Notes under the pieces: generated by a model
What the model saw: only the letters and a program-made list of their open reading frames with translations
Database searches by the model: none
Told to the model about the DNA's origin: nothing
Position numbers and translations under genes: made by a program
From: Sphaerotilus mobilis
Lineage (GTDB): Bacteria > Pseudomonadota > Gammaproteobacteria > Burkholderiales > Burkholderiaceae_C
Length of the DNA stretch: 64,000 nucleotides
Direction: 5' to 3'
NCBI RefSeq assembly: GCF_004216565.1
Contig: NZ_SGWV01000007.1
Location: 558,001 to 622,000 of the forward strand
Shown here: positions 49,194 through 59,147 of the stretch, in pieces
How positions within the stretch are numbered: the stretch's first letter is position 1
Layout of the letters: every line of letters starts with the position of its first letter

Positions 49194-50651
49194 TCACATT
49201 GGCAACACCCGCCCTGGATTCATGATCCCCAGCGGATCCAGCGCCTGCTTGAGTCGCCGCATCAGGGCCAGCGCGACCGGGTCGTGGCGGCGGGCGAGTT
49301 CGTCGCGCTTGAGACGGCCGATGCCATGTTCGGCCGAGATCGTGCCGCCGTGGCTGCCCAGCAGGTCGAAGATGCGTGTGTTGATCGGCCCTTCCCAGCG
49401 GGCCAGGAAGTCGGCAGGCGCAACGCCTTCGGGGGCCATGACGTTGTAGTGCAGGTTGCCGTCGCCCCAGTGGCCGAAGTCGATGTGTCGGGCGCCGGGC
49501 ACCAGGGCCTGCACGGCGGCATCGGCTTGACTGATGAAGGCCGGGATGCGCGAGGTCGGCAGGGCGATGTCATGCTTGATGTTCAGGCCGTCGCGCGCCT
49601 GGGCCAAGGGGATCGATTCGCGCAGGCGCCAGAAGGCGGCGGACTGGCTCAAGGACTGAGCCACCCAGGCGGTGTCGACGATGCCGTCGTCGATGGCCGC
49701 GGCCAGCACGACTTCGAGCGTGGCCTGGGCACGGTCCGGGTCGCTGGCGTCGGCGCTTTCGAGCAGGACGGTCCAGGCCTGGCTGGCATCCAGATCGCCC
49801 GGAAGGTCGGCTGGCACGGCCTGTGGCAGGTGCTTGCCGACCAGGGCGATCGAGGCGGCGTTCATGACCTCGAACGCCGCCAGCGCCCCGCCGCTTCCAG
49901 CAAGGGCGGCCTGCAGCAGCGCGATGGCCGCCTCGGCGCTGGCGCAGCGGGCCAGCGCGGTGGCGGTGCTGCGGGGTTGTGGGTGCAGGCGCAGGACGGC
50001 GGCGGTGATGACGCCCAGCGTGCCTTCGCTGCCGATGTAGAGGTCGCGCAGGTCGTAGCCGGTGTTGTCCTTGCGCAGGCCACGCAGGCCGTCCCAGACC
50101 TCGCCGGCAGGTGTCACCACCTCCAGCCCCAGGCACAGCGCGCGGGCATTGCCGTGGCGCAAGACCTGCACGCCACCGGCGTTGCTGGCGAGGTTGCCGC
50201 CGATGGTGCAACTGCCTTCGGCGGCGAGGCTCAGCGGCAGCAGCAGCCCCTGCTCGGCGGCAATGTCCTGGGCGGTCTGCAGGATGCAGCCGGCTTCGAG
50301 CGTCAGCGTGAGGTTGGCGGCGTCGACCGCACGGATGCGATCGATCCGGCGCAGCGACAGCACGAGTTCGCGCCCGCTGCCATCGGGTGTCGAGCCGCCC
50401 ACCAGGCCGGTGTTGCCGCCTTGCGGGACGACAGGCAGGCGGTGCGCATGGGCGATGCGCAGGACCGCTGCCACCTCGGCCGTGCTGGCCGGGCGCAGCA
50501 CGGCGGCGGCTCGGCCGAGGTAGCGGCCACGGCGGTCAACTTGCCAGCCATCGGCGTCACGGCCGGCGAGCGCGTCGCCCGTCAGGACATGGTCAGCGCC
50601 GATCGCCGCGCGCAAGTCGGCCAGCGCGCTGGCGGGCAAGGCGTTGGCCGC
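49194..50651 (-). CDS. FAD-linked D-2-hydroxyacid dehydrogenase (D-2-hydroxyglutarate/glycolate oxidase family)
   Basis: The product is a FAD_binding_4 plus FAD-oxidase C protein of about 485 residues. Motifs are PQGGNTGLVGGSTPDGSGR (FAD loop), CTIGGNLASNAGGVQVLRHG, and GSEGTLGVITAAVLRLHPQP. The C-terminal metal/substrate motifs are FGHWGDGNLHYNVM and SAEHGIGRLKRDEL. These fit D-2-hydroxyglutarate dehydrogenase or D-lactate/glycolate oxidase GlcD-type enzymes; the substrate cannot be fixed by eye. The start is uncertain. I place it at a GTG (50651) just past the DUF2069 stop; an ATG at 50741 would overlap that gene and add a cysteine-rich non-family stretch. Confidence 0.88.
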   Translation of the reverse strand, partial: AANALPASALADLRAAIGADHVLTGDALAGRDADGWQVDRRGRYLGRAAAVLRPASTAEVAAVLRIAHAHRLPVVPQGGNTGLVGGSTPDGSGRELVLSLRRIDRIRAVDAANLTLTLEAGCILQTAQDIAAEQGLLLPLSLAAEGSCTIGGNLASNAGGVQVLRHGNARALCLGLEVVTPAGEVWDGLRGLRKDNTGYDLRDLYIGSEGTLGVITAAVLRLHPQPRSTATALARCASAEAAIALLQAALAGSGGALAAFEVMNAASIALVGKHLPQAVPADLPGDLDASQAWTVLLESADASDPDRAQATLEVVLAAAIDDGIVDTAWVAQSLSQSAAFWRLRESIPLAQARDGLNIKHDIALPTSRIPAFISQADAAVQALVPGARHIDFGHWGDGNLHYNVMAPEGVAPADFLARWEGPINTRIFDLLGSHGGTISAEHGIGRLKRDELARRHDPVALALMRRLKQALDPLGIMNPGRVLPM

Positions 50652-50670
50652 CACGGGCAAGCCGGCGTGG

Positions 50671-51093
50671 TCAGGCTGCGCGGGCAGCCGCGGTCGCGGC
50701 GGCGCGTCCGGCGGCCAATCGCAGCCGCACATGCATCGCACAGGCGGTGAACAACGCCACGCCGAGCAGGACCTCGCCCAGCGCCAGCATGGCGCCGGTG
50801 CCGGACTCGCTGGTGGCGCGCACCAAGCCTTCGGTCACATAGAGCCAGACGGCCAGGCTGAGCCAGCGGTAGGTGTAGAGCCGCATGCGCCACAGGCCGG
50901 GCAAGGCCAGCAGCAAGGGCAAGGCCTTGATCGCGAGCGTGCCCCGACCGGTCGGGGCCCAGACCAGCTCCCAGCCCAGCGCCAGCACGGCCAGCGCGAG
51001 GGCCGTCAGCAGCGCGGCCCAGCGGCTGGCCGACACGCCCGGCGTCGGTGCGGCAGCGGTCGTGTCTGGGGCGGTGGGCAGGCGGTCGGACAT
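50671..51093 (-). CDS. DUF2069 family small membrane protein
   Basis: The 140-residue protein has four hydrophobic helices: AALLTALALAVLALGWELVW, IKALPLLLALPGLWRMRLY, YRWLSLAVWLYVTEGLVRAT and LALGEVLLGVALFTACAMHV. The GMRLY/TYRW and EGLVRA motifs fit the DUF2069 family found in beta- and gammaproteobacteria. Function is unknown. It is divergent from yihY, with 81 bases between them, and lies just upstream of the FAD-linked dehydrogenase gene. Confidence 0.88.
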   Translation of the reverse strand: MSDRLPTAPDTTAAAPTPGVSASRWAALLTALALAVLALGWELVWAPTGRGTLAIKALPLLLALPGLWRMRLYTYRWLSLAVWLYVTEGLVRATSESGTGAMLALGEVLLGVALFTACAMHVRLRLAAGRAAATAAARAA

Positions 51094-51174
51094 GGGTCGT
51101 GGAAGGGGCAGAAGCTGGGGCCAGAGGCCGGTGACTTGCAAGGGTGCCAGAAGGCGGCTGGCATCATAGCCAGC

Positions 51175-52452
51175 ATGTCCTTGAGCCTTGATCAGACCGA
51201 TCGTCCCGACCCGCATCCGACCCTCACGCGCTGGCGTCGCCTGCGCGCGTCGACCCGGCTGGCCTGGCGATCGTTGCAGAACTGGCCCTGGCTGGACACG
51301 CTGCGCACGCTGCGGCAACGCTTCCGCGAAGACCGCCTCGGCGTCGCCGCCAGCAGCCTGACCTTCACCACGCTGATCGCGCTGGTGCCGCTGGCCACGG
51401 TGATGTTCGCGGTCTTCACCGCCTTTCCGATGTTCGGCAGTTTCCGCAAGGCGCTGGAGGTCTATTTCCTGCAGAACCTGGTGCCCGACCAGATCGCCAA
51501 GCCGGTGCTGTTGCAGTTGACCAGCTTCGCGACCAAGGCCCACCGGGTCGGCTCGGTCGGCCTGGTCTTCCTGGGTTTCACCGCGATCGCGCTGCTGCTG
51601 ACCATCGACCGCGCGCTCAACGCCATCTGGCGCGTGCGCCGCCAGCGCCCGATCGCCCAGCGGGTGCTGGTGTACTGGGCGATCGCGACGCTGGGGCCGC
51701 TGATCGCGGGGGTCAGCCTGTCGCTGACGTCCTATGCGCTGTCGGCCTCCAAGGGCTTCGTCGACGACCTGCCGGGCGGTGTGGCCTTGCTGCTGGACGT
51801 GGTCGAGTTCAGCCTGATGGCCAGCGGCATGGCCGCGCTCTACCGCTTCGTGCCAGCCACGCAGGTGCGCTGGACCCATGCCTGGGCGGGCGGTGTCTTC
51901 GTGGCGTTGGGCTTCGACCTGGCCAAGCGCCTGCTGGCCGTCTACCTCAAGACCACGCCGATTTATTCGACCATCTATGGCGCCTTTGCGGCCGTGCCCA
52001 TCTTGCTGGTCTGGATCTATGTCAGCTGGGTGATCGTGCTGATGGGCGCGGTCATTGCCGCCTATGCACCCAGCCTGCAGATGCGGGTGGTGCGCTCGGC
52101 CGCCCTGCCCGGCTGGCGCTTCACGCTGGCACTGTCGCTGCTGCGGGCGCTGGCCCAGGTGCGCGAATCGCCCCGGCGCGGCCTGAGTCTGGCCGAGCTG
52201 GCCGAGCAGCTGCACGTCGACCCCCTGCAGATCGAGCCGGTGCTGGAGCAGCTGGCCGCGCTCGACTGGATCGGCCGGCTGGACGAGGAAGGCGCCGGTC
52301 GCATCGTGCTGCTGACCGACCCGGCAACCACGTCGCTCGCACCCTTGTGCGACACCTTGCTGCTGGCGCCGCAGCGGCAAAACAGGGCGGTGGCTGCCGC
52401 GCTTGGCTGGCAGGAGCGGCGTCTGGCGGACGTCCTGGACAGTTCCGGTTGA
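51175..52452 (+). CDS. YihY/BrkB family inner-membrane protein with C-terminal winged helix
   Basis: About six membrane helices fill residues 55-300 in the YihY/virulence factor BrkB pattern (AASSLTFTTLIALVPLATV; SVGLVFLGFTAIALLLTIDR; TTPIYSTIYGAFAAVPILLV; WIYVSWVIVLMGAVIAAYAP). The C-terminal 110 residues look like a winged helix (LSLAELAEQLHVDPLQIEPV). The family was once misnamed RNase BN; the function is unsettled, with proposed roles in transport or serum resistance. The ATG at 51175 begins MSLSLDQTDRP. Confidence 0.9.
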   Translation: MSLSLDQTDRPDPHPTLTRWRRLRASTRLAWRSLQNWPWLDTLRTLRQRFREDRLGVAASSLTFTTLIALVPLATVMFAVFTAFPMFGSFRKALEVYFLQNLVPDQIAKPVLLQLTSFATKAHRVGSVGLVFLGFTAIALLLTIDRALNAIWRVRRQRPIAQRVLVYWAIATLGPLIAGVSLSLTSYALSASKGFVDDLPGGVALLLDVVEFSLMASGMAALYRFVPATQVRWTHAWAGGVFVALGFDLAKRLLAVYLKTTPIYSTIYGAFAAVPILLVWIYVSWVIVLMGAVIAAYAPSLQMRVVRSAALPGWRFTLALSLLRALAQVRESPRRGLSLAELAEQLHVDPLQIEPVLEQLAALDWIGRLDEEGAGRIVLLTDPATTSLAPLCDTLLLAPQRQNRAVAAALGWQERRLADVLDSSG

Positions 52453-52577
52453 CCGCATAACTGGGTGGCGACGAGGGTCTTTTTCCGGAATTTCGTGAAC
52501 CGGCGATTTCCTACGCTTGGGTGCATCAACGGATCGCCCGGCAGCCCGCCGACCCGGAACTGGAACACGCCACCCAC

Positions 52578-54206
52578 ATGCGCACCAACCTGCCTGTCAG
52601 CCAACGCGAATTCCCCTTCCCGAGCGGTGCCACGTTGGTCTCGACGACGGACCTGCAAGGCCGCATCACCTACTGCAACCCGAGCTTCATCACCGTCAGC
52701 GGCTATGAACGCGAGGAACTGCTCGGCCAGCCGCACAACCTGGTGCGCCACCCCGACATGCCCGAGGAGGCCTACCGCGACCTGTGGGCCACCGTGCAGG
52801 CCGGCCTGCCGTGGTCAGCCGCGGTCAAGAACCGACGCAAGGACGGCGATCACTACTGGGTGCTGGCCAATGTCACGCCGCTGATGGAGGGCGATCGCCC
52901 GGTCGGCTACATGAGCGTGCGCACCGAGGCCACGCGCGAACAGATCCAGGCCGCCGAGGCGCTCTACGCGGCCATGCGCGAGGAGAAGGCCAGCGGCCGC
53001 GAGGTCCATGTGCTCAACGGTGGCGAGTTGCGCCGCAAGGGCCCAGCGGGCCGGCTGCGGCGGCTGTTCCAGCTCGATGCGGCGCACCAGGTGGTGGCCC
53101 TGCACCTGCTGACCGCCGCCGCGACCTTTGGCGTGATCGAGCTATCTCTGTTGCTGGACGCCGGCATGTGGCCCTGGCTGCTGCTGTTGCCGATCGCGCT
53201 GGCCAATGGTGCGTGGACGCGGCGGGTGGCCTTCAACCCGATCGCACGCCTGACCGACTACGCCAACCGCATCGCCGCCGGTGACCTGACGCAGCGCCTG
53301 GACGTGCGCAGCCGCGGCGTCGTCGGCCAGTGCGAGCGGGCCTTGAACCAGCTGGGCGTGAACCTGCTGGCCATCGTCGGTGATGCCCGTTCCGGCGTTC
53401 ACCACCTGCGCAACACGGCCGGAGAGCTGGCCCAGGGCAACCAGGACCTGTCGGGCCGCACGGAGTCGCAAGCCTCCAGCCTGGAACAGACGGCAGCCTC
53501 GATGGAGCAGATCACCGGCACGGTGCGCCAGAGCGCCGAATCGGCCCGTGGGGCCGCCGCCTTTGCCGACCAGGTCAATGCGGTGACGCAGCGCACGGCG
53601 CAGGCGGTCGACGGCGTCAGCCAGACCATGCAGGAGATCAACCGCTCGTCGGCCCGCATCAACGAGATCATCGGCGTGATCGACGGCATCGCCTTCCAGA
53701 CCAACATCCTGGCCTTGAACGCGGCCGTCGAAGCGGCACGCGCCGGCGAGCAAGGTCGTGGCTTTGCGGTCGTGGCCGCCGAAGTGCGCTCGCTGGCCCA
53801 GCGCACGACCGGCGCGGCACGCGAGGTCAAGCAGCTGATCCAGGACTCGACCGCCAAGGTCGGTGCCGGCGCGCAGCAGACCGAACAGGCCCGCAGCTCG
53901 ATGGAGGAAGCGCTCGAGTCGGTGCGACGCATGGCCGCGCTGGTCGGCGAGATCGACACCGGCGCGGGCGAGCAGCTCAGCGGCATCTCGCAGGTCAACG
54001 AGGCGGTCGCCCACATGGACGCGCTGACGCAGCAGAACGCCGCGCTGGTCGAGCAACTGGCCGCCGCCGCGATGGCGGTGCGCAGCGAGAGCGAGGCGGT
54101 CGCCGAGATCGTCAACGTGTTCCGGCTGAACGCCTCGGAACACCGCCCCGCGTCCGACGCGGTGGCCTTGCGGCGCGAGATGAAGGGCGTGCGGGCCGGC
54201 GGCTGA
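52578..54206 (+). CDS. aer: Aer-type PAS aerotaxis/energy-taxis receptor
   Basis: The N-terminal PAS domain resembles Escherichia coli Aer ([60 protein letters not shown]), including the Trp that contacts FAD in Aer. A paired membrane hairpin near residues 190-220 ([36 protein letters not shown]), HAMP ([20 protein letters not shown]) and a methyl-accepting domain with hairpin tip [20 protein letters not shown] follow. No periplasmic domain is present. It would sense redox state or oxygen through FAD and signal to CheA. No canonical NWETF-type tether is seen at the C-terminus. Confidence 0.92.
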   Translation: MRTNLPVSQREFPFPSGATLVSTTDLQGRITYCNPSFITVSGYEREELLGQPHNLVRHPDMPEEAYRDLWATVQAGLPWSAAVKNRRKDGDHYWVLANVTPLMEGDRPVGYMSVRTEATREQIQAAEALYAAMREEKASGREVHVLNGGELRRKGPAGRLRRLFQLDAAHQVVALHLLTAAATFGVIELSLLLDAGMWPWLLLLPIALANGAWTRRVAFNPIARLTDYANRIAAGDLTQRLDVRSRGVVGQCERALNQLGVNLLAIVGDARSGVHHLRNTAGELAQGNQDLSGRTESQASSLEQTAASMEQITGTVRQSAESARGAAAFADQVNAVTQRTAQAVDGVSQTMQEINRSSARINEIIGVIDGIAFQTNILALNAAVEAARAGEQGRGFAVVAAEVRSLAQRTTGAAREVKQLIQDSTAKVGAGAQQTEQARSSMEEALESVRRMAALVGEIDTGAGEQLSGISQVNEAVAHMDALTQQNAALVEQLAAAAMAVRSESEAVAEIVNVFRLNASEHRPASDAVALRREMKGVRAGG

Positions 54207-54216
54207 CGCAGCCCGA

Positions 54217-55089
54217 TCAGCCCGCCTGCAGTGCGGCCCTGAGTGCCTTGAGCAGGCCCTCTGGGTCTTCCTGCATCAACTCGTGGCCCGCGTGGGGCAG
54301 GCTGTGCACGACCGCGTCCAGCCGGGCGCAGACGTCGCGCGCGGCACGCGGCAAGGTCATGCGGTCGCGCTCGCCCAGGATGGCCGCGCAACGGGTGCGG
54401 CCACCCGCGGCGATGCGATCTGCCGCATCGAGCCCGACGGTGTAGCCATTGCACAGGCCGAAGTCGTGGTGAAAGAGGTTGTGCTCGATGCCCGCCAGGC
54501 CGGCGGATCGGGCCAGCACCCGCCGCATCAACATCCGGCTGGCGCCGTGGTGCCAGGTGCCCGGACCGGGGTTGCCGGGCTTGGCGGCCAGGCTGCTGTG
54601 GGCGAAGCTGACCACCATGTCGATGGCCTTCTGTGGCTCGGTCGCAGCGGTCTGCAGCAAGGCCGGCGAGACCGGCATCGGCACGGCGGTGCCAACCAGC
54701 ACCAGGTGGTCGATCTGCCGCGCGCTGTCCGCACCGGCGCAGCGGGCGGCGGCTTCCAGTCCGATCAGCGAACCCATGCTGTGGCCGACCAGCGCGGCGC
54801 GGTTCACGCCCAGACGCGCCAACAGCGCCAGCAAGGTCTCGGCCAGATCGGCCACGCTGGCCTGCGCCGGGCCGGTGCTGCGGCCATGGCCGGGCAGGTC
54901 GACCGCCAGCACGCGCCAGCCATGGTGTGCGAACCAGCGCGCCGGCAGGGTCCAGACGCTGTGGTCGTTGAGGGCGCCGTGCACAAAGACGACGACCGGG
55001 CGGCTGTCGTCGTCCGACCACGGCTTGCCGCCGGTGTAGGCATACAGGCCGACCGGACCGGCGGGGGTGGCAAGGTCGATGATCTGCAT
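54217..55089 (-). CDS. Alpha/beta hydrolase, coupled to metY
   Basis: The 290-residue product has a complete hydrolase fold: oxyanion region VVVFVHGALNDHSVW, nucleophile elbow ALVGHSMGSLIGLEAA, acid in ILGERDRMT and His in LPHAGHELMQEDPEG. It lacks MetX-specific sequence features, so it is not obviously a homoserine acetyltransferase. The ATG shares a base with the metY stop (TGATG), so it should be translated by re-initiation after metY. An esterase or thioesterase acting near methionine metabolism is a guess from context. Confidence 0.88.
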   Translation of the reverse strand: MQIIDLATPAGPVGLYAYTGGKPWSDDDSRPVVVFVHGALNDHSVWTLPARWFAHHGWRVLAVDLPGHGRSTGPAQASVADLAETLLALLARLGVNRAALVGHSMGSLIGLEAAARCAGADSARQIDHLVLVGTAVPMPVSPALLQTAATEPQKAIDMVVSFAHSSLAAKPGNPGPGTWHHGASRMLMRRVLARSAGLAGIEHNLFHHDFGLCNGYTVGLDAADRIAAGGRTRCAAILGERDRMTLPRAARDVCARLDAVVHSLPHAGHELMQEDPEGLLKALRAALQAG

Positions 55090-56444
55090 CAGCGGCTCCC
55101 GACGGGTGTTGCAGCGGCATTCCCGGCGACCTTCTCGGCGGTCTTCTCAGCGGTCTTCAGCGCCCGCTTCAGGTCATCGACCAGGTCGTCGGCGCTTTCC
55201 AGCCCAATCGACAGGCGCACCGTGCCGGGCCCGATGCCGGCGGCGGCCAGCGCGGCGTCGTCCATGCGGAAGTGGGTCGTCGAGGCCGGATGGATCACCA
55301 GCGAACGCGCATCACCGACATTGGCCAGGTGGCTGAAGATCTCCAGCGCCTCGATGAAGGCGCGTCCGGCTGCGCGGCCGCCTTTGAGGTCAAAGCTGAA
55401 GACGGCGCCACAGCCCCGTGGCAACAGCCGCTGCGCCAGTGCGTGGTCCGGGTGGCCCGGCAGCTCCGGGTAGGCGACCCGTTCGACGCCCGCATGGCCG
55501 GCCAGGAAGTCGACCACGCGGCGGGTGTTGTCGATGTGGCGCTGCATGCGCAGCGACAGGGTCTCGATGCCCTGCAACATCAGCCAGGCGGTGTGCGGGC
55601 TCATGCAGGCGCCGAAGTCGCGCAGGCCTTCGCGGCGGGCCCGCAGGCCAAAGGCAGCGACGGGGCTTTCCTCCGTGAACACCATGCCGTGGAAGCCGGC
55701 GTAGGGCTCGCACAACTCGGGGCAGCGGCCGTGTGTGTCGTGCGCGCCCTGCCAGTCGAAGTTGCCGCCGTCGACCAGCACGCCGCCCACCACCGTGCCG
55801 TGGCCGCAAAGGAACTTGGTCGCCGAATGCATCACCAGCGCGGCGCCCAGTTCGGCCGGACGCTGCAGCCAGGGCGTCGCGAAGGTGGCATCGACCAGCA
55901 GTGGCAGGCCGTGGTCACGGCCGAGCTGGGCCAGCGCGGGGATGTCCAGCACGTTCAGGCCGGGGTTGCCGAGCGTCTCGCCGAACAGCAGCCGGGTCTC
56001 GGGCCGGATCGCGGCGCGCCAGGCATCGAGGTCGCCCGGCGGCACGAAGGTGGTGTGGATGCCCAGTCGCGGCAGCGTGTAGGCGAGCAGGTTGTGCGAG
56101 CCGCCGTACAAGGCGCTGCTGGCGACGATGTGGTGGCCGGCGCCCGCCAGCGTCGTGATCGCAAGGGTCAGGGCCGCCTGACCGCTGGCGGTGGCCAGCG
56201 CGCCAACGCCGCCGTCGAGCGCGGCCATGCGTTCCTCGAACACGGCGGTGGTCGGGTTGGACAGCCGGCTGTAGACGTGGCCGGGCCGTTCCAGGTTGAA
56301 CAGCGAGGCCGCGTGTTCGGTCGATTCGAAGACGAAGGACGTGCTCAGGTAGAGCGGCACCGCACGCGCGCCGGTGGCGCTGTCAGGGCCTGCGCCAGCA
56401 TGGAGCGCGAGGGTGTCAAAACCAGGGTCCGAGACGCCTGCCAT
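55089..56444 (-). CDS. metY: O-acetylhomoserine sulfhydrylase
   Basis: This PLP enzyme makes homocysteine from O-acetylhomoserine and sulfide. The 451-residue protein has VYSRLSNPTTAVFEERMAAL, ATASGQAALTLAITTLAGAG, and the PLP aspartate region LLVDATFATPWLQRPAELGA. The Schiff-base lysine lies in MHSATKFLCGHGTVVGG. The family-length insert DWQGAHDTHGRCPELCEPYA distinguishes MetY from MetZ and MetB. The C-terminus ends in a repetitive AEKTAEKVAG tail. The ATG at 56444 has GAGGAGAA upstream. It overlaps the hydrolase gene by one base and diverges from the CBS gene. Confidence 0.94.
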   Translation of the reverse strand: MAGVSDPGFDTLALHAGAGPDSATGARAVPLYLSTSFVFESTEHAASLFNLERPGHVYSRLSNPTTAVFEERMAALDGGVGALATASGQAALTLAITTLAGAGHHIVASSALYGGSHNLLAYTLPRLGIHTTFVPPGDLDAWRAAIRPETRLLFGETLGNPGLNVLDIPALAQLGRDHGLPLLVDATFATPWLQRPAELGAALVMHSATKFLCGHGTVVGGVLVDGGNFDWQGAHDTHGRCPELCEPYAGFHGMVFTEESPVAAFGLRARREGLRDFGACMSPHTAWLMLQGIETLSLRMQRHIDNTRRVVDFLAGHAGVERVAYPELPGHPDHALAQRLLPRGCGAVFSFDLKGGRAAGRAFIEALEIFSHLANVGDARSLVIHPASTTHFRMDDAALAAAGIGPGTVRLSIGLESADDLVDDLKRALKTAEKTAEKVAGNAAATPVGSR

Positions 56445-56539
56445 GGGGTTCTCCTCGTGTCGGGGCGGCCGGGATTGTGGGCTATATTGATTCCAGAGCG
56501 CCCACTGCGCACCCGCCATCCAGGACGAGGAGAGTTCCC

Positions 56540-57022
56540 ATGAAAGTCAGCGACATCCTGCGCGTCAAGGGCAACACGCTGTTCACGGTTTCGCCGGACC
56601 AGCCGCTGTCGGACGCCATCCTTGCCATGAGCGAAAACGACATCGGTTCGCTGGTGGTCATGCACCACGGCGACCTGGTCGGCATGCTGACCTTCCGCGA
56701 GGTCATTCAGGCGGTGGTCAAGAACGGTGGCAGCGTCGGCCAGTCGACCGTGCGCGGCGTGATGGACGACCACCCGCTGACCTGCACCCCCGGCACCGAG
56801 ATCGATGAAGTCCGCCGCATGATGCTGGAGCGCCATGCCCGCTACATGCCCGTGCTGACCGAGCGCACGCTGATGGGCGTGATCTCCTTCTACGACGTCG
56901 CCAAGGCGGTGGTCGACAGCCAGGACTTCGAGAACCGCATGCTCAAGGCCTACATCCGCGACTGGCCGGTCGAGGAAGAGGCGGCCGATCAGGCCAAGGC
57001 TGCGCAGGCGACCGGCGGCTGA
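56540..57022 (+). CDS. CBS-domain pair protein
   Basis: The 160-residue protein consists of two CBS motifs (VSDILRVKGNTLFTVSPDQP; DIGSLVVMHHGDLVGMLTFR; then VRGVMDDHPLTCTPGTEIDE; RHARYMPVLTERTLMGVISF) with an acidic Ala-rich tail. CBS pairs bind adenosine nucleotides and often act as energy sensors; the partner is unknown. A GAGGAG site precedes the ATG and a -10 (TATATT, 56483-56488) lies upstream in the region shared with divergent metY. A terminator hairpin follows 26 bases after the stop. Confidence 0.9.
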   Translation: MKVSDILRVKGNTLFTVSPDQPLSDAILAMSENDIGSLVVMHHGDLVGMLTFREVIQAVVKNGGSVGQSTVRGVMDDHPLTCTPGTEIDEVRRMMLERHARYMPVLTERTLMGVISFYDVAKAVVDSQDFENRMLKAYIRDWPVEEEAADQAKAAQATGG

Positions 57023-57047
57023 CGCGGTTCGCGGCTCGCAACGCAAG

Positions 57048-57069
57048 AAGGGCACCGCAAGGTGCCCTT
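57048..57069. terminator. Terminator between convergent CBS and cheW genes
   Basis: AAGGGCACC and GGTGCCCTT form a perfect 9-bp stem closed by a GCAA tetraloop. T-rich sequence follows on the plus strand (CGTCGTTTG), and CTTGCGTTG on the minus strand. It probably serves both genes. Confidence 0.7.
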
Positions 57070-57106
57070 CGTCGTTTGGGTCGAGCGCCGGTGGCGTCGC
57101 GCCGTG

Positions 57107-57673
57107 TCAGTGCATCGCGGCTTCGATCAGGCCCATCTCGGCGCCGCTCATCAGGGCCTCGATGTCCATCAGGATCAGCATGCGGTCGGCGACGTTGGCG
57201 ATGCCGGTGATGTAGCTGGTGTCGACGGCGGCGCTGATGTCCGGTGCGGGACGCACGGCCTCGCCGGGCAGTTCCAGCACGTCGGAGACCGAGTCGACCA
57301 CCGCACCAACGACGCGGCCGCGGATGTTCAGCACGATCACGACGGTGAAGCCGTTGTAGTCGGCGTTGTCGCAGCCGAACTTCAGGCGCAGGTCGACGAT
57401 CGGGACAATCACGCCGCGCAGGTTGACGACACCCTTGAAGAAGGGCGCGGCATTGGCGATGCGGGTCGGCGGCTCGTAGGAGCGGATCTCCTGAACCTTC
57501 AGGATCTCGATGCCGTATTCCTCGCTGCCAAGGCGGAAGGTCAGGAACTCCCCACCCAGGTGGTTGGAGCCGGACGCGCCATGGGCCGCCCCGCTGACGG
57601 ACCGGCCGGCCTTGCCGCCGCTGCTGGCGTGATTGCTGCTGGTGGCCGGGAGAGAGTCAAGAACCATGCTCAT
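57107..57673 (-). CDS. cheW: Chemotaxis coupling protein CheW
   Basis: CheW links receptors to CheA. After about 40 flexible Ser/Gly-rich residues the single CheW domain begins ([60 protein letters not shown]). It runs to [20 protein letters not shown], which is the domain's last strand. The N-terminal extension is longer than usual. It stands alone here, with no cheA, cheR or cheB next to it. It is convergent with the CBS gene and divergent from aroC across 288 bases with no coding stretch I can support. Confidence 0.95.
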   Translation of the reverse strand: MSMVLDSLPATSSNHASSGGKAGRSVSGAAHGASGSNHLGGEFLTFRLGSEEYGIEILKVQEIRSYEPPTRIANAAPFFKGVVNLRGVIVPIVDLRLKFGCDNADYNGFTVVIVLNIRGRVVGAVVDSVSDVLELPGEAVRPAPDISAAVDTSYITGIANVADRMLILMDIEALMSGAEMGLIEAAMH

Positions 57674-57913
57674 GGGTTACCTCGGTGTGCGTTCGCGGGT
57701 CGGTCGGGTTGACATGACCCCGTCCCTGGCCATCCGGAAGACCCGTGAAGGTGGAACCGAAGGCGGGGTGCTGGAGATGGATTGTTCGCGTCGTGCCCCA
57801 GTCCGAAGCGCTGAGCAACAGGCGTTTTGCCGGCCTTCTCCGGGGCTGCAACCGGGACTGGCAAAGCCGTCCACCGCCGGGCTGCGAGCCCGTTCGGCCA
57901 GGGGTGCCCCCCC

Positions 57914-57919
57914 TACAAT
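57914..57919 (+). promoter_or_regulatory. Possible -10 element of aroC
   Basis: TACAAT lies 43 bases before the aroC ATG. No good -35 is visible at 16-18 bases, so the assignment is weak. The rest of the 288-base cheW-aroC gap shows no gene. Confidence 0.4.
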
Positions 57920-57961
57920 CGCGGCCCCTGTTTCCCACGCCTGCACTGGCAGGTCCGCGCG

Positions 57962-59065
57962 ATGTCCGGCAGCACCTTCGGTCACCTGTTCTGCGTCACC
58001 AACTTCGGCGAGAGCCACGGCCCCGCGATCGGCTGCGTGATCGACGGCTGCCCCCCGGGCATGGCCCTGTCCGAGGCCGACATCCAGCCCGACCTGGACC
58101 GCCGCCGCCCCGGCACCAGCCGCCATGTCACCCAGCGCAACGAGCCCGATCAGGTCGAGATCCTGTCGGGTGTCTACGAGGGTCTGACCACCGGCACGCC
58201 GATCGCCCTGCTGATCCGCAACACCGACCAGCGCAGCAAGGACTACGGCAACATCCTCGACACCTTCCGACCGGGCCATGCCGACTACACCTACTGGCGC
58301 AAGTACGGCCTGCGCGACCCGCGCGGCGGCGGCCGGTCGTCGGCCCGCATGACCGCGCCGATGGTGGCCGCCGGTGCGGTCGCCAAGAAGTGGCTGCACG
58401 AGGCCCACGGCACCACCTTCACCGGCTGGATGAGCGCACTCGGCGAGATCGACATCCCGCACGAGGACGAGACCCAGATCCCGCTCAACCCCTTCTTCGC
58501 CCCCAACGCCGGCATCGTCGAGCGGCTGGAGGCCTACATGGACGCGCTGCGCAAGGCTGGCGACTCGGTCGGCGCACGCATCGAGGTGCGCGCGCGCGGC
58601 GTGCCGGTCGGCCTGGGCGAGCCGCTCTACGACAAGCTCGACGCCGACATCGCCCACGCGATGATGGGCATCAACGCGGTCAAGGGCGTGGAGATCGGCG
58701 CCGGCTTTGCCAGCGTGGCCCAGCGCGGCAGCGAACATGGTGATGGTCTGACGCCGGCCGGATTCGCCAGCAACCATGCCGGCGGCGTGCTGGGCGGCAT
58801 CTCGACCGGGCAGGAGCTGGTCGTGTCGCTGGCGATCAAGCCGACCAGCTCGATCCGCAGTCCCAAGCCGTCGATCAACCGGGCCGGCGAGCCCACCGTC
58901 GTCGAGACCTTCGGTCGTCACGACCCGTGTGTGGGCATCCGCGCCACGCCGATCGCAGAAGCCATGCTGGCCCTGGTCGTCATGGACCATGCGCTGCGCC
59001 ACCGGGCCCAGTGCGGCGACGTGCAGCTGCCGATCGCGCCAATCGCGCCAATCGCGCCGATCTGA
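57962..59065 (+). CDS. aroC: Chorismate synthase
   Basis: It is an FMNH2-dependent enzyme that makes chorismate from EPSP. The 367-residue product has [60 protein letters not shown] and [40 protein letters not shown] and [20 protein letters not shown] follow. The last eleven residues are [11 protein letters not shown], from a 9-bp tandem repeat (59033-59061), an unusual end. The ATG at 57962 gives the family start [10 protein letters not shown]. Confidence 0.97.
   Translation: MSGSTFGHLFCVTNFGESHGPAIGCVIDGCPPGMALSEADIQPDLDRRRPGTSRHVTQRNEPDQVEILSGVYEGLTTGTPIALLIRNTDQRSKDYGNILDTFRPGHADYTYWRKYGLRDPRGGGRSSARMTAPMVAAGAVAKKWLHEAHGTTFTGWMSALGEIDIPHEDETQIPLNPFFAPNAGIVERLEAYMDALRKAGDSVGARIEVRARGVPVGLGEPLYDKLDADIAHAMMGINAVKGVEIGAGFASVAQRGSEHGDGLTPAGFASNHAGGVLGGISTGQELVVSLAIKPTSSIRSPKPSINRAGEPTVVETFGRHDPCVGIRATPIAEAMLALVVMDHALRHRAQCGDVQLPIAPIAPIAPI
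59033..59061 (+). repeat. Nine-base tandem repeat at the 3' end of aroC
   Basis: About three copies of the 9-base unit ATCGCGCCA (the first and last variant) encode Ile-Ala-Pro repeats at the very end of AroC. Slipped-strand length variation would add or remove PIA units without changing the frame. Confidence 0.7.
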
Positions 59066-59147
59066 ACAACGGCGCAAGAAGCGCGACTTCAGGGGCTCTT
59101 CTCCTTCGATGCCAGGGCGGCGCCGGCCATTAAGGTCTGGATCACCT

